Source: Acanthamoeba sp. SK_2022b (taxonomy: Eukaryota; Discosea; Longamoebia; Acanthamoebidae). From it: a stretch of DNA of 17,535 nt. Position numbers and translations under genes: made by a program. Positions 7,305 through 17,309 of the stretch are shown one piece after another; position 1 is the stretch's first letter, and every line of letters starts with the position of its first letter. Location of the stretch: NCBI GenBank assembly GCA_027943245.1, contig JANDJZ010000998.1:1-17535 (forward strand), written 5' to 3'. A model generated the notes under the pieces. The model made no database searches. It saw only the letters and a program-made list of their open reading frames with translations, and was not told where the DNA came from.

Positions 7305-10300
7305 ATGGAAGACGACATCCTCGTGTGGCACGGCAACCTGCTGGCCACGTCCGAGTCTAACTTCTGCGGCCTCATCTATCACATCATCATGCGGGTTCGT
7401 ATCGTTAGGGTGTACCGCTGTTGGTGTTTCCTTGCCACTAGCTCATTGGGCCCATCTCTCTACAGTTCCCCGACACCTACCCGCACCAGCCACCTAGCGT
7501 GACGTTGATGGGGCACATCATACACCCTAACGTGGTGGGGGGCCGCATCTGCCTCGACATGCTCGAGAACGTCGACGTACGTCACACCGCTCCCAAGCTT
7601 ATATGCGGAGCGAATTCTGTTGTAAACATGGCTGTTGACAACGACGCTCGTCTGTTGTAGTACTATCGGATGGCCCGTTCGCGGCACCAACCCTACACTG
7701 GCTGGTCGACGGCCTACTCAGTGACTTCAATCCTCATCCAGCTGCAGAGTATGTCCACGTCCATGCGTCTTGATATCCCATACCACTCCTACCTGATATG
7801 TTACCTCCTGGCTGGACAGGTTTCTTGTCGGAGCGCTCGCGCGGGCACAAGGGCGATCGTATGCAGGCCGAGCGTTCCACCAAAGGGTTCGCATGCGTCT
7901 GCGGCCACCGGCCAGGACAAGTTCACCCGCCTATCGCACCCGAAGTCATCCAGCGGGAGCTGCGCGAGCGCGAGACCAGGAAGTCTGCCAAGGCTATGGG
8001 GCGGGCGCGGGCGCGAGAGCAGGTTGCTGCGGCGCCATTAGTCACGTCGATCGCAGAGGTAGACTTTGGCCAGATACTGTCGCCCCGCCGGCCCGACGTC
8101 CGCTTCGGCCTCTTCAAGCGCTACCGGGAGGACAGCTTTCCCTATCGTCTGCCCGAAGCCGCACAAGCTGCTGGCCCAGTTCGGCGCGGCGGGGCCCAGC
8201 CAGTCGCTGCCCCGCTGGGCATGACTGTTGCCTGGCGCAAGGAGGGTGTCCATCTGATCTTTGACGCTGCGGCGATCGATTTGCAGCCTGCCGAGGGCGG
8301 CGACTACGCCATCTACCAGGTGACGCTGGACGACCGCCACTGGGACAACCCGTTCGAGAGCTGGGGCGAGGTCTACTGTGAGTTCGACCCGCGGCGCATT
8401 CCACGTCTGGGCGGGCGGCGCTCACTCAGGAATCCGAGGCCGTTCCCAGCGACTGCCGCAGACACGATCGACTTGGAGCTCCACATGTCGACCGGCCGGC
8501 GTCTGCGCATGTCAGCTCGCTACAACCTGCGCGCTACAGCTGCGCGGGCCGGACCCGACTCGGTTTGGCGGATGGCGGCCATTGACGAGAGCCGCAACCT
8601 GCTGGTGCTTAACGTTGTCACGACTAGCCCTGGCGCTCACTATCTCGCCTCGATCCAGTTCTTCCTTAAGAGCAAGCTCGTCAGCGACGCAGAAGACAAG
8701 GCAACAGAAATTCTGACTGCCGTAGGCTACGAGCAGGAACGCAAGGGAGTACAGGCCAGCTTGCAGCCAGCGTTGAGCTTCGAAGACCTGCCGCCAGAGA
8801 TGCAGCTGCACATATTCTCCTTCTTGCATAAGGATGACCTGTTCACTGCCTTCAACGGTACGTTGAAACGTTCAGGTTGCGCCATAGCTCAAGGGTAAGG
8901 ACTGACCTTCGCTGCCCGTCAGTGAGCTCCATGTTCGCCGAGCTTGCCCTTAATGCGCCGCAGTGGGGGGAGGAAGAGCTCCTGTGCTTCCACTCCAAGC
9001 GTACCCACCAGGAAGTCGTGCTGGGCTTCCCCGTCAATGTCAAGCTCTACCCGCACCACGATGACATTGCGTCGCCACATCAGCTTCGCCGCTACGCCAA
9101 CTCCAACAACATTGGTGGCGGCAGCAGCAACAAGATAGAATCTATATCGTCTACTCTGGATCTCCTCTCGTACGAGTCGTTCAAGTTGGAGAGCGTGAGG
9201 CGCAGCGTATGGAAGGAACCCTTCACGCATTGGCTCCCCGCCTACATTTGTACAGGCCCTGATCCTCCACTCTCTGGGCCTCCCTGGGACCAGTACCGGT
9301 TGGCGCTAACGTGTTGGAGCGGTGCGCCTGGTCGTCGTGGCCAGGCAGGCAGCACGGCCGACGGGCGCTGCCGCTATGCGAGCGGATGCTCTCGGAGCTG
9401 GTGACAGGTGCTCCCGATCGCTTCGAGCCGGCCATGGCCCTGGAGGTCTTCACCAAGCTCCTGAGCACGATGGTCGTTGCCATCATGTCAGGCACCACGT
9501 ATGTTATCCCAAGTCACTTGAAAATGCAAAAGATGCTGACTTTGGCCTTTTGCAGGCATGCGTCAGAGAAGGCCGTCGAGGGCTACTTCTCCTTCCTCCA
9601 CTGGTTGCTCGTATTCGTAGAGCGCTACCCCAAGCTGCTTGACCACATCAACCGGCGCATCAAAGACTTTGTCGCCGATCCCGAGCAGCGCTGCAAGCGG
9701 GTGAGGCTAGGCCTGCAAGCTCTTCTGTCCCATATTCTGCGTCATCGCTCGAGCCCCTGACTGAGTCGTCGCGCGTGTGGCATCTACCTAGGTCGTGCCA
9801 TCGTTAGGCGACTTCATCTCGCTATTGGCTCTGACCGACGACTACCGGTGGCGGGACGTAGCTGAGCCGCTCTTACTCGAATCCTTTGATCGCAACGTCA
9901 AGTGGACGGTCCAGAAGTTACCAGCCCTGGGTGCGTGTGGAGTTTAGTGGTCGTGCAGCCATGCAACGGAATCGAGGCCTGACCGTGGAGTGCGCACCAT
10001 GGATTCAGGGAACACGCGGAGTGGAGCCGACCTGCGGGTGGACCGGTACCGCTTGCTTAAGACCTTCGAGGCTTCGCAGGTGTCGAAGCGCTTCATCCTG
10101 TTCCACGCCCACTTCCTGAACTCTGTGGTCAAGCCCCAAGGTACAGCATGCGCTGTCACTCTCTCGAGCGCAAGCCAAGAAGACAAGGTCATCATCTTAC
10201 ACAGCATTGTTGTTATGGTGATGCATGGCAGGGCGGCCCGTGTCGGAAGTTCGGCGCATGCTGGACGCTTGCAATGGTCGGCCTCCGCCCAGCGTCAAGT

Positions 10301-10655
10301 CCCTCGTGCAAGGTGGCGCGAAGCAGCTCTTGACAGTAGGTAGAGTCAGACCCCTCTCGCTGTTGGCTTCCCGTAGAAGCTCTCCCTTGGCCTCGCACCT
10401 AAGAGGGTCTGCTCATGAATTGACATCATCACTTGCGCAGACAACTGGGTCGACTTCTTCCGTGGCGTCGAGGTGCCGCTGCCTTCGCCCGAGCAGCTCA
10501 CCCGGTGGCTCCGGCAAGCAGTGCTCAACTCGGCGCGCAAGCGGTACCACAGCTCGCGCACCTACGACCGCCATGAGCGCCGACAAGTTGCAGAGGGCGA
10601 TGACGGAGACTACAGGCGCTTCTACGACCCGTGCCTGACGAACCTCACTGGGTAA
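7305..10655 (+). CDS. Ubiquitin-conjugating (E2) domain fused to F-box and long C-terminal region
   Basis: Eleven exons encode about 848 residues: 7305-7394, 7466-7576, 7661-7748, 7820-8857, 8923-9249, 9345-9498, 9556-9700, 9792-9930, 10009-10140, 10232-10339 and 10441-10655. All phases agree. Residues about 1-100 are a UBC fold: EDDILVWHGNLLA, FPDTYPHQPPSV, the HPN motif (50-52), catalytic Cys59 in RICLDML, then GWSTAYSVTSILIQLQSFL. A CVCGH motif follows (122-126). Residues about 150-410 are unrecognised. An F-box lies at about 415-455 (LSFEDLPPEMQLHIFSFLHK). The C-terminal part (ELLCFHSKRTHQEVVLGFP, SVWKEPFTHWLPAYI, FILFHAHFLNSVVKPQ) is helical and not matched to a named family. The start at 7305 is the first ATG in the E2 frame and leaves out the usual E2 N-terminal helix. 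The region 7027-7304 holds no ATG except an out-of-frame one at 7267. The likely role is ubiquitin transfer with Skp1 docking in one chain. Confidence 0.8.
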
Positions 10656-10689
10656 CCCGCCAGCACCCTCCTCTCGGCCGAGAAAGGAA

Positions 10690-11661
10690 CTACGTCCTTG
10701 TGCCCAAACGCGTGCAGCTGCTTTGCAAGCGTCTGAAGCCCTGCCGCCAGTCCACCTGTGTCTTCGTCTTGGTCATCATCTTCAACGGCCTTCTTTTTCT
10801 CCTTCTCGAAGGCAGCTTGTCAGGCCCTCCGCCGTTGACGTCGGCACCTGCGGCCAGCAGCTGTGCCACCACCTTCTGGTGGCCCTCGGCCGCAGCGCAG
10901 CTCAGCGGCGTGGAGCCGTCGCTGGACACGATGTTGACCTGCGCGCCGGCCTTTATCAGCCTCTCGACCACCTCTAGCTGGCATTAGCTCGACGCGATGA
11001 GTAGCGGGGTGGCACCGCTCTTGCGGCGGGCCTCCAGGTTGGCCCCCGCCGCGATCAGCTGCTCCACCAGCGAGACCCTGCCCGCTTGGCTGTTGCCACA
11101 TACACAACCCTGATCAGCACATCTCCCTGCACCGCCCACACCCCCGAGATGAGAGTACCAGCTGATGTAGAGCGGGGTAGCGGCGTTCTGGTTGCCAGCG
11201 TCGACGAGCCCGATCCTCTCGGCGTTGGCCAGGAGGTACTCGACCACGCTGTCGCTGTGGGAATGTCCGTCAAGAGAGGAGCATCGAAGCGGGTCAGTCG
11301 TAGGCCTGTCCCAGCACGTGGCCGTCAACCTGGTGGGTCACCGTTGTACCTGCCAGCATCACGCGAGAACCAACGCACACCGATAAGGCAGAGGAAGGGG
11401 GCACAAAGTTGGCCTGCTTGTCCCACTTGCAGGCGATGTATTGCGGGAAGGTCCCATCGGAGGCCTTGTTGTCCACGTCGGCTCCGAGACAAGTCGCTGC
11501 GGCAGCTTCCTGGCGGCGCGGCCTGGCTCAGCAGAGGCTACGCCAGCCGTCTCTCCGGAGTCCGAATTAGCACTCTGGTCTTCCAAGTCATGCTCCATCG
11601 AGTCTAGTTCTTGCTCTTCTTCCTTTGTATCCGCGATCTCCTTCTGCAGGGCCTCAAGCAA
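10690..11661 (-). pseudogene. Ankyrin-repeat gene, disrupted by in-frame TAA
   Basis: The minus strand encodes about four ankyrin repeats: LGADVDNKASDGTFPQYIAC; DSVVEYLLANAERIG with AATPLYISC; SLVEQLIAAGANLEARRKSG with ATPLLIASS; and LEVVERLIKAGAQVN with TPLSCAAAEGHQKVVAQLL and AAGADVN. A 69-bp GT-AG intron (11158-11090) joins ISC to the next repeat cleanly. A TAA at 10986-10984 breaks the third repeat, yet the frame continues as ankyrin on its other side. The upstream acidic segment (ALQKEIADTKEEEQELDS, from 11661) is in another frame. It could join GADVD through a 77-bp intron with phase-1 ends, but the start codon and the link between repeats 1 and 2 are unresolved. A 42-bp GT-AG intron could skip the TAA at the cost of one ankyrin helix. 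Pseudogene, sequence error or unusual splicing are all possible. Confidence 0.6.
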
Positions 11662-11687
11662 GTCCGCATCGCTTGAAAACCTTCATG

Positions 11688-11930
11688 TCACTTAACAAAT
11701 GAGACAAGTGAAGTATTGAGGTTTGGGGGGAGCAGACCAGCGAAGCCAGAGGAGGCGCCAGAGGGGTGAGGCGTATCGGTGCACTCATGGAAGGGATGAC
11801 ACACGGCGGACAGGTTCTGAACCTCCACTGCGGAAGAGAGAGCCGACTCGCGCCAGCGTTTGACCACCCTTCGGTTCCGGAAGCTTAGCAGTCTCGCCCA
11901 GTCCCACCGAGGCGTCCTGGCTGGAGGGAC
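11688..11930 (-). pseudogene. Open frame with F-box-like second half
   Basis: An 80-codon open frame without its own ATG contains WARLLSFRNRRVVKRWRESA, which resembles the second half of an F-box (leucine-rich helix, then RRV.KRWRE). The LP-containing first half of an F-box is not visible upstream. The frame ends just before the ankyrin gene's acidic segment, so it may be an exon or remnant of an F-box/ankyrin protein. This rests on motif likeness only. Confidence 0.3.
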
Positions 11931-12350
11931 TCATCTTCTCCCGTCTTGAGCTTGTACATCACCCACCGGCAGATGGGAAATGCGTTGATATCTTTCTCTA
12001 TCCGGAATTGTTCCGCCGTTCGGCAACTACAAAAAAGGATGTGGGCGGAACGACGCAAGATCAGAAAAGGAAACCCGCGAGCTATTTTTCGTGGTTCCCT
12101 GTAACTGTGTGCAGAGATTGCGCAGTCAGCGGAGTAAGCCTGTATGGTGAAGGTGTGCAATTAGAGCGTGAAAAGTCGATGGGTAATGACTACGGTTACA
12201 GTGGAATGCTCCAATGGAACGGCGCCAGCACAATGGAAGCTTCCGGAACCTTTCTGGCCAGACACAAAACCATTGCCCGAGCCCAAGTTCTTGACTTTAC
12301 TCCACCTCACAATACCAACAAGCCGCCCGGACTACCTCCTCCCCAGTACC
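11931..12350. other. Intergenic region and lipase 5' flank
   Basis: No convincing coding region was seen on either strand. The open frame reading into the lipase from 12168 lacks family similarity before the ATG at 12351. No TATA box, RNA gene or repeat was recognised. Confidence 0.45.
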
Positions 12351-13364
12351 ATGGCCTTCATCACCAGCGCCTTCAAGAACCTCTTCTCCTCCCTTGCTGC
12401 CCCTGTGGCCTGTGCTACGTCGACTCCCACTTCGAGCACTTCTACTTCAACGCAGTTGAACCACTCCCTTCTTGGATCCGAGTTCTTCTCCTTCAGTTAT
12501 GACGTCAACGAGGAGAAGCTGGAACACAACAACCCCGCCCCGACAGAAGACTTGGGCATGTCCTTCGTCTTCCTCGCAAACGAACTCGCAGACAACATCA
12601 ACACCTTCTCCCAGGAAGAGATCCTCAAGCTCGCTCAGGTCTGCGACCGCGCCTACTCGGACCTTGAAAACAATTGCGAAGAGGGCTACGTCGTCAAGGC
12701 CTTCGCCACAGACCTCTCTACGGGCTACGTTCGCGCCAAGTCCAACGAGGTCATCCTCTCCTACAAGGGCACGTCAACTGGACGCGACCTGGTCACCGAC
12801 ATTACCAGCTTCCCCGTCGTGGGCTCCCCTCTCCTGCCTGAGGGGGGCTACATCCACAAGGGCTTCCTCGACGCCTTCCTGAGCTCGTGGCCGCAAGTCC
12901 TTCAGATCCTCAATGACCATGCCTCGAGCCAAGGCCTTCACCTCGGCCAACTCAGCATCACCGTGAGCGGCCACAGCCTCGGTGGAGCGCAAGCCACCCT
13001 GGCCACCCTTCAGCTGGCCCTGCTCCTCGAGAACCTCAGTCAGTTGCGTCAGATTACCTTCGGCTCGCCTCGCGTTATGAGCTGTGCGGGGGCGCGTTAC
13101 TTCGACCGCCTCCTCGGAGGCCGTACGCTTCGAGTGGCCGAGAACAACGTCGACCCCGTGACGATGGTGGCCCCCGGCTGGTGGGGCTTCAAGCACGTGG
13201 GCGTTAATCTTCGCGTCGAGAAGCCTGCGAGAGTTCTTCCGCACGTCATGTCAGGCTACATGACAGGCGCCGCAAGCCTCACCGCCGCCAGCTTTGCGCC
13301 CACCTACGCCGTGGGTGCTCGCCGTGCCTTCTTCTACGCTTGTCGTCAGCTTCTTCGCTTGTAG
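12351..13364 (+). CDS. Class 3 lipase (alpha/beta hydrolase)
   Basis: A single exon of 337 residues encodes a lipase of the fungal/plant class 3 type, which hydrolyses acylglycerol esters. The nucleophile elbow is GHSLGG with catalytic Ser209. The likely triad partners are Asp268 in NNVDPVTMV and His298 in LPHVMSGYM. The oxyanion strand is ILSYKGTSTGRDLVTDI, and FGSPRVM follows the nucleophile helix as in the family. The start at 12351 (ACCATGG) was chosen because family-like sequence begins after it; an in-frame extension to 12168 has no such likeness. Residues about 5-23 are weakly hydrophobic and end ACATS, a possible but unconvincing secretion signal, followed by a Ser/Thr-rich linker. 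The gene lacks introns, unlike most neighbours, and is convergent with the sortilin gene. Confidence 0.92.
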   Translation: MAFITSAFKNLFSSLAAPVACATSTPTSSTSTSTQLNHSLLGSEFFSFSYDVNEEKLEHNNPAPTEDLGMSFVFLANELADNINTFSQEEILKLAQVCDRAYSDLENNCEEGYVVKAFATDLSTGYVRAKSNEVILSYKGTSTGRDLVTDITSFPVVGSPLLPEGGYIHKGFLDAFLSSWPQVLQILNDHASSQGLHLGQLSITVSGHSLGGAQATLATLQLALLLENLSQLRQITFGSPRVMSCAGARYFDRLLGGRTLRVAENNVDPVTMVAPGWWGFKHVGVNLRVEKPARVLPHVMSGYMTGAASLTAASFAPTYAVGARRAFFYACRQLLRL

Positions 13365-14182
13365 TTAGACAAAGTAATTCAAGGTACTCCCTCCCCCTTG
13401 CTCCACTTGTTTTGCTGAACACTGATATAACTTCATGGGACTCAAGTTAGTTTACAACACTAGCCATACCATGCGTTTGCACAGTCTTGTACCGGCCCAT
13501 GCCCTCTCGGTATGTACCTTGTTTCAAGCTTCAAGTGAGCATAAGCCTTGATTCACTCCGACTCCAGCCAGCGCCGCTTCCACCCACTGTGTGTGTTGTC
13601 CATGTGTGCCTCATGGTTGAACTGCGAGGTGGCAGCCGAGCCTGTGAGATCGCGATCCTCAAGCTGTTAACGAATTCAGGAGGACACCCTCGAGTGCGAG
13701 CGCCTTCACGATCTGCCGGCGAACAACCAGCACGACAGACTGCGGCCAGACAACTCGCGCAACCTTCAACTTATGATGTAAAGCAATACTGTCCAATCTT
13801 CTTCACATTACGTGCGCTGTGTGCTGTGGTTGTTCGCCTATGTCCCATCGCCGTGTCTATCGGAGCGCCTTCTTCCCTATTCCTACCAACTGTCGTACGA
13901 CGGCTGGCGCGTTGAACCTATCTGAAAGGGCAGAGCACACCCAAACAGCACCCCCAAGGCGGCCAAGCAGCAAACCACCGACGCGTCAAAAGAAATGAGA
14001 GGCTTTCTCAAACGATCCACCCGCAAAGCTGTCGAGGATGCTTGGGGTCTCTGATTGGGTGAAGGCAGTACACGCCACTATTTACAGAAGGGGCGGACCG
14101 GAAGAGTGGGGGAGGGAGAGAAGTAACAACGTTGCTGGCGAAGAGAGAGGGGAGAGCTCGAGTCATGATCAGCTGCAGGGCC
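13365..14182. other. Intergenic region between convergent lipase and sortilin genes
   Basis: These 818 bp hold the 3' flanks of two convergent genes. A plus-strand open frame (13487-13915) of 142 codons has no recognisable domain and no homologue-like motif, and was not accepted as a gene. No RNA gene or repeat was seen. Confidence 0.5.
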
Positions 14183-14421
14183 TTACACTCGCGGGTTGAA
14201 CTCGTCGTCATGGGCGGCGGCGGCGGAGCTGCTGGACGACGAGGAGGAGGAGGGCCTGAACTCCTCGTTCTCGGACAGGGTGTTATCATCCTGGTCGTCC
14301 AGGCTGTCGAGCAGCGACGGACCCTGCGCGCCCACCTGGGCGTACCCGGCGCCGCTCGCACGAGGCTGACGCTCATTCCCAACAAAGCCTGCATTGCCCG
14401 AGCGTGAGTACTCGCTCGTGT

Positions 14422-14480
<59 letters not shown>

Positions 14481-14696
14481 TGGTGGTGGTGTGTGTGGTG
14501 TGTGGTTCGTGGGTGGTGCGTGTAAGGGGGAGTATACCTGGGGAGGGGGTGCCGAGCTGCTGGAACCGCTGCGGGAGGTACCGGGCGGCGAGCTCCCGGA
14601 ACTGGCGGTTGACCATGGAGAGGATGATGGCCGCCACCACGAGACCGCCTCCGAGGATGAACAGCACCACGAGCACGATGCCAAACACTGAATTTG

Positions 14697-14729
<33 letters not shown>

Positions 14730-16571
14730 CGGATGGGTGAGATTCAGTGAGCAAATCGTAGCCGCGGCCATATGGGGAGGAGGGGAGGGGAGGCGGTACC
14801 GGCACCGCCGCCCAATTCGCTGCTGCCCTTGCTGGGGCTGGGGCCGTCATCGGGAACGGAGCTGCAGGTGTGCTGGGTCGGCTCGAGGTTCTTCGAGACC
14901 GCGCTGCTCCTGTCGCACTTGTTGCCCGGAATCAAACGGTATCTGCCCGAGTCATCGCCATCCATCAGCCATCGTCGTCGTCGTCATCAATACCAGCCGC
15001 TCACTCGGGGGGGGGAGTCGAAGAAGGAGAGAGAACCCTTTGGTCTCGAACCAGGTGTCGACGCACAGGGCCGGCTCCTTGGTGGGGTCGAGCTCGTCGC
15101 ACACCTTCACACACCGCTGAGGCTTCGCCCCCACGGGCTCGAAGCAGAAATCGCTGCGGAGGTCGCCACCGACACACGGTGTCCGCCTTCAGGCCACGAC
15201 ACATCGCCAACAGGGAGGAGGGGGAGGAGGAGGGAGGAGGGCGCACCATTCGTAGTCCTCCTCGGTGCAGGGACAGGTGCGGACCTTGTGGGCGGGCTGG
15301 AAGTCGTCGCTCACGACGCACGTGCTGTTCTGCTTCCTGCGCTGGTAGGTGAACTGCTCGCCGAGCAGGCACTTGTCGCCCAGCGGGCTCCACTGCTCAA
15401 AGTCGTCCGCCGTGCCTGTCGAGGCGCCCGCTCTTGTCAGGCAACCGTCGAACCACGCGCGCGCCAGCGAGAGAGCGAGAGCGAGAGAGGAACGCACAAG
15501 CGCGGGCAGCGGTGTTGAAGTCGACGTGAACCAACACGCCCTGCGTTTCGCGAGACGAAAATGTAAGCGGGCTGACGGGGGAGAGTGGGAGAAGGGGGGG
15601 GGCGACGAACCTTGCCGTTGCTGCGCGAGCCGTACATGATGAACGTGCGGGCCGTGTTGTCGGGCTCGGTGGCGATGTCGGTGAGCGTCATGGGCGTGGC
15701 GGAGAACGAGCACTGGGTCTGCGTGGCGCCGTGGGTCCACGAGTACTTGAGGTCGGTGATGGGCTTGTAGTCCTCGGCGAAGAGGGTGATGGCGCCGTGG
15801 TTGGCGATCTCGAAGGTGTGGGAGCCCTGCCCGATCTGGGTCCACGACTTGCCGGCGTCGCGCGAGAGGTAGGTGCCGAGCTGGGCCGAGCTGTTGAGGT
15901 AGGGACCGACGTGGCCGTTGGCGATGATCAGCCCCACGGCGGTCCTGGTCGAGTAGAGCTGGTTGTGCTTGGTCGAGTCGGTCCTGCCCAGCAGGTGCAG
16001 CAGGCTGCCCGGCGGGTTAGGCTTGCCGCCCATGTCCCTTTCCGGCGCAGGCACCAGCTCCCATTCGCCGCCTGACAGCCACCATCATCCAATCATCATC
16101 CAATCATCATCACCATCATCATCATCATCATCATCAGGTCATATGACACTGGGTTAGCAAAGAACAGAACATACGGGATAGCTTGGAGAAAGAGGGGAGT
16201 ACCCTTGTTGTAGCTGATGACGGTCTGTGCGAACTTGGCGTCCGAGGCGTTGTAGCGGTTGGCGACGTAGATGCCGTCCAGGCCAAACACCCGACGGAAG
16301 TCGACCTTGCCGTCCACCACCCGCTTGTTGTACCTGCGAAGAAGGCGAGGCGTTACTACGAGGAGGAGGGGGGATCGGGCTGTCACCGCGCGTCTTGAGG
16401 GGGGAGGGGACTCAGCCGTACTTGAGTACATCGGCGAACTCGCGATCCATGCCGTCCGAGCCGTAGGTGGTGCCGTACTTGGTGCTCTCCAGCTCCACGT
16501 TCACAAAGGCCACGCCCTCGGCCAGTTCCAGAATCGTGTACCTCTGCACCGGGTTTAATTTGAATTGTTAA

Positions 16572-16635
<64 letters not shown>

Positions 16636-17226
16636 CAGTCGATGGCGGTTGCAGATGGGGAGGGGAGAATGGGGGAGGCACCCTCTCCTCGAGTTGCTGG
16701 ACTTGCTTGGGGAACAGGGCGCGGGAGTAGACCTCGCCGCCGTCGACGCTCGACCAGAGCTCCAGGCCCCTGCTCGAGCTCCTCTGCATCATCGACACAC
16801 CAAGGCACGTACACGTTACAAGCGGTTTGAGCTGAGCGCCACACACGGCCGTGCCCGTGCTGGCGTCGCTCCCTCCACAGAACGAGCGACGCGGGGGCAC
16901 ACGTGGCGTGTGGTGTGTGGTGGGGACGCACGCGAACGACGAAGATGGTGGTCTTGTGGTGGAGGAAGACGAGCGCGTGTCCGAGGGTGTAGTCGACGGT
17001 GGCGAAGTAGTCCTTGGAGCGCATGTACGTGAAGTCTTGGCTGTCCTTCACGAGGGCGAAGATGTTGCCCTCTGGAATGTCGTATTCGCCGGCCCGGCCC
17101 CACTCGGCCTGCTGGACGTAGGGGCGCTTCCTGGTCCACGTCGACCCGAAGTCGGTGGTCACGTACAACTGCACAGCAGAGAAGAGAGAGAAACGCCACC
17201 GTGTCACGACCGTGACCACCAACTCG

Positions 17227-17309
<83 letters not shown>

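Noticed and set aside
9499..9555. Reading through intron 6 of the E2/F-box gene (57 bp, in frame, no stop)
   Set aside because: It has clear GT-AG ends with a TTTTGCAG acceptor, and the joined exons give a smooth helical sequence; retention remains possible but is not the preferred model.
12168..12350. N-terminal extension of the lipase to 12168
   Set aside because: The 61 added residues start at a poor context, show no family likeness and read like UTR; the ATG at 12351 has a good context.
13487..13915. 142-codon plus-strand open frame between lipase and sortilin
   Set aside because: No domain, no patterned composition and no splice-supported extension; chance open frames of this size are common in GC-rich DNA.
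14008..14387. Alternative sortilin tail in another frame (Pro/Arg-rich, ending 14008)
   Set aside because: The acceptor at 14389 joins phase 1 to the acidic tail frame ending at 14183; the other frame gives a shadow-like Arg/Pro composition.
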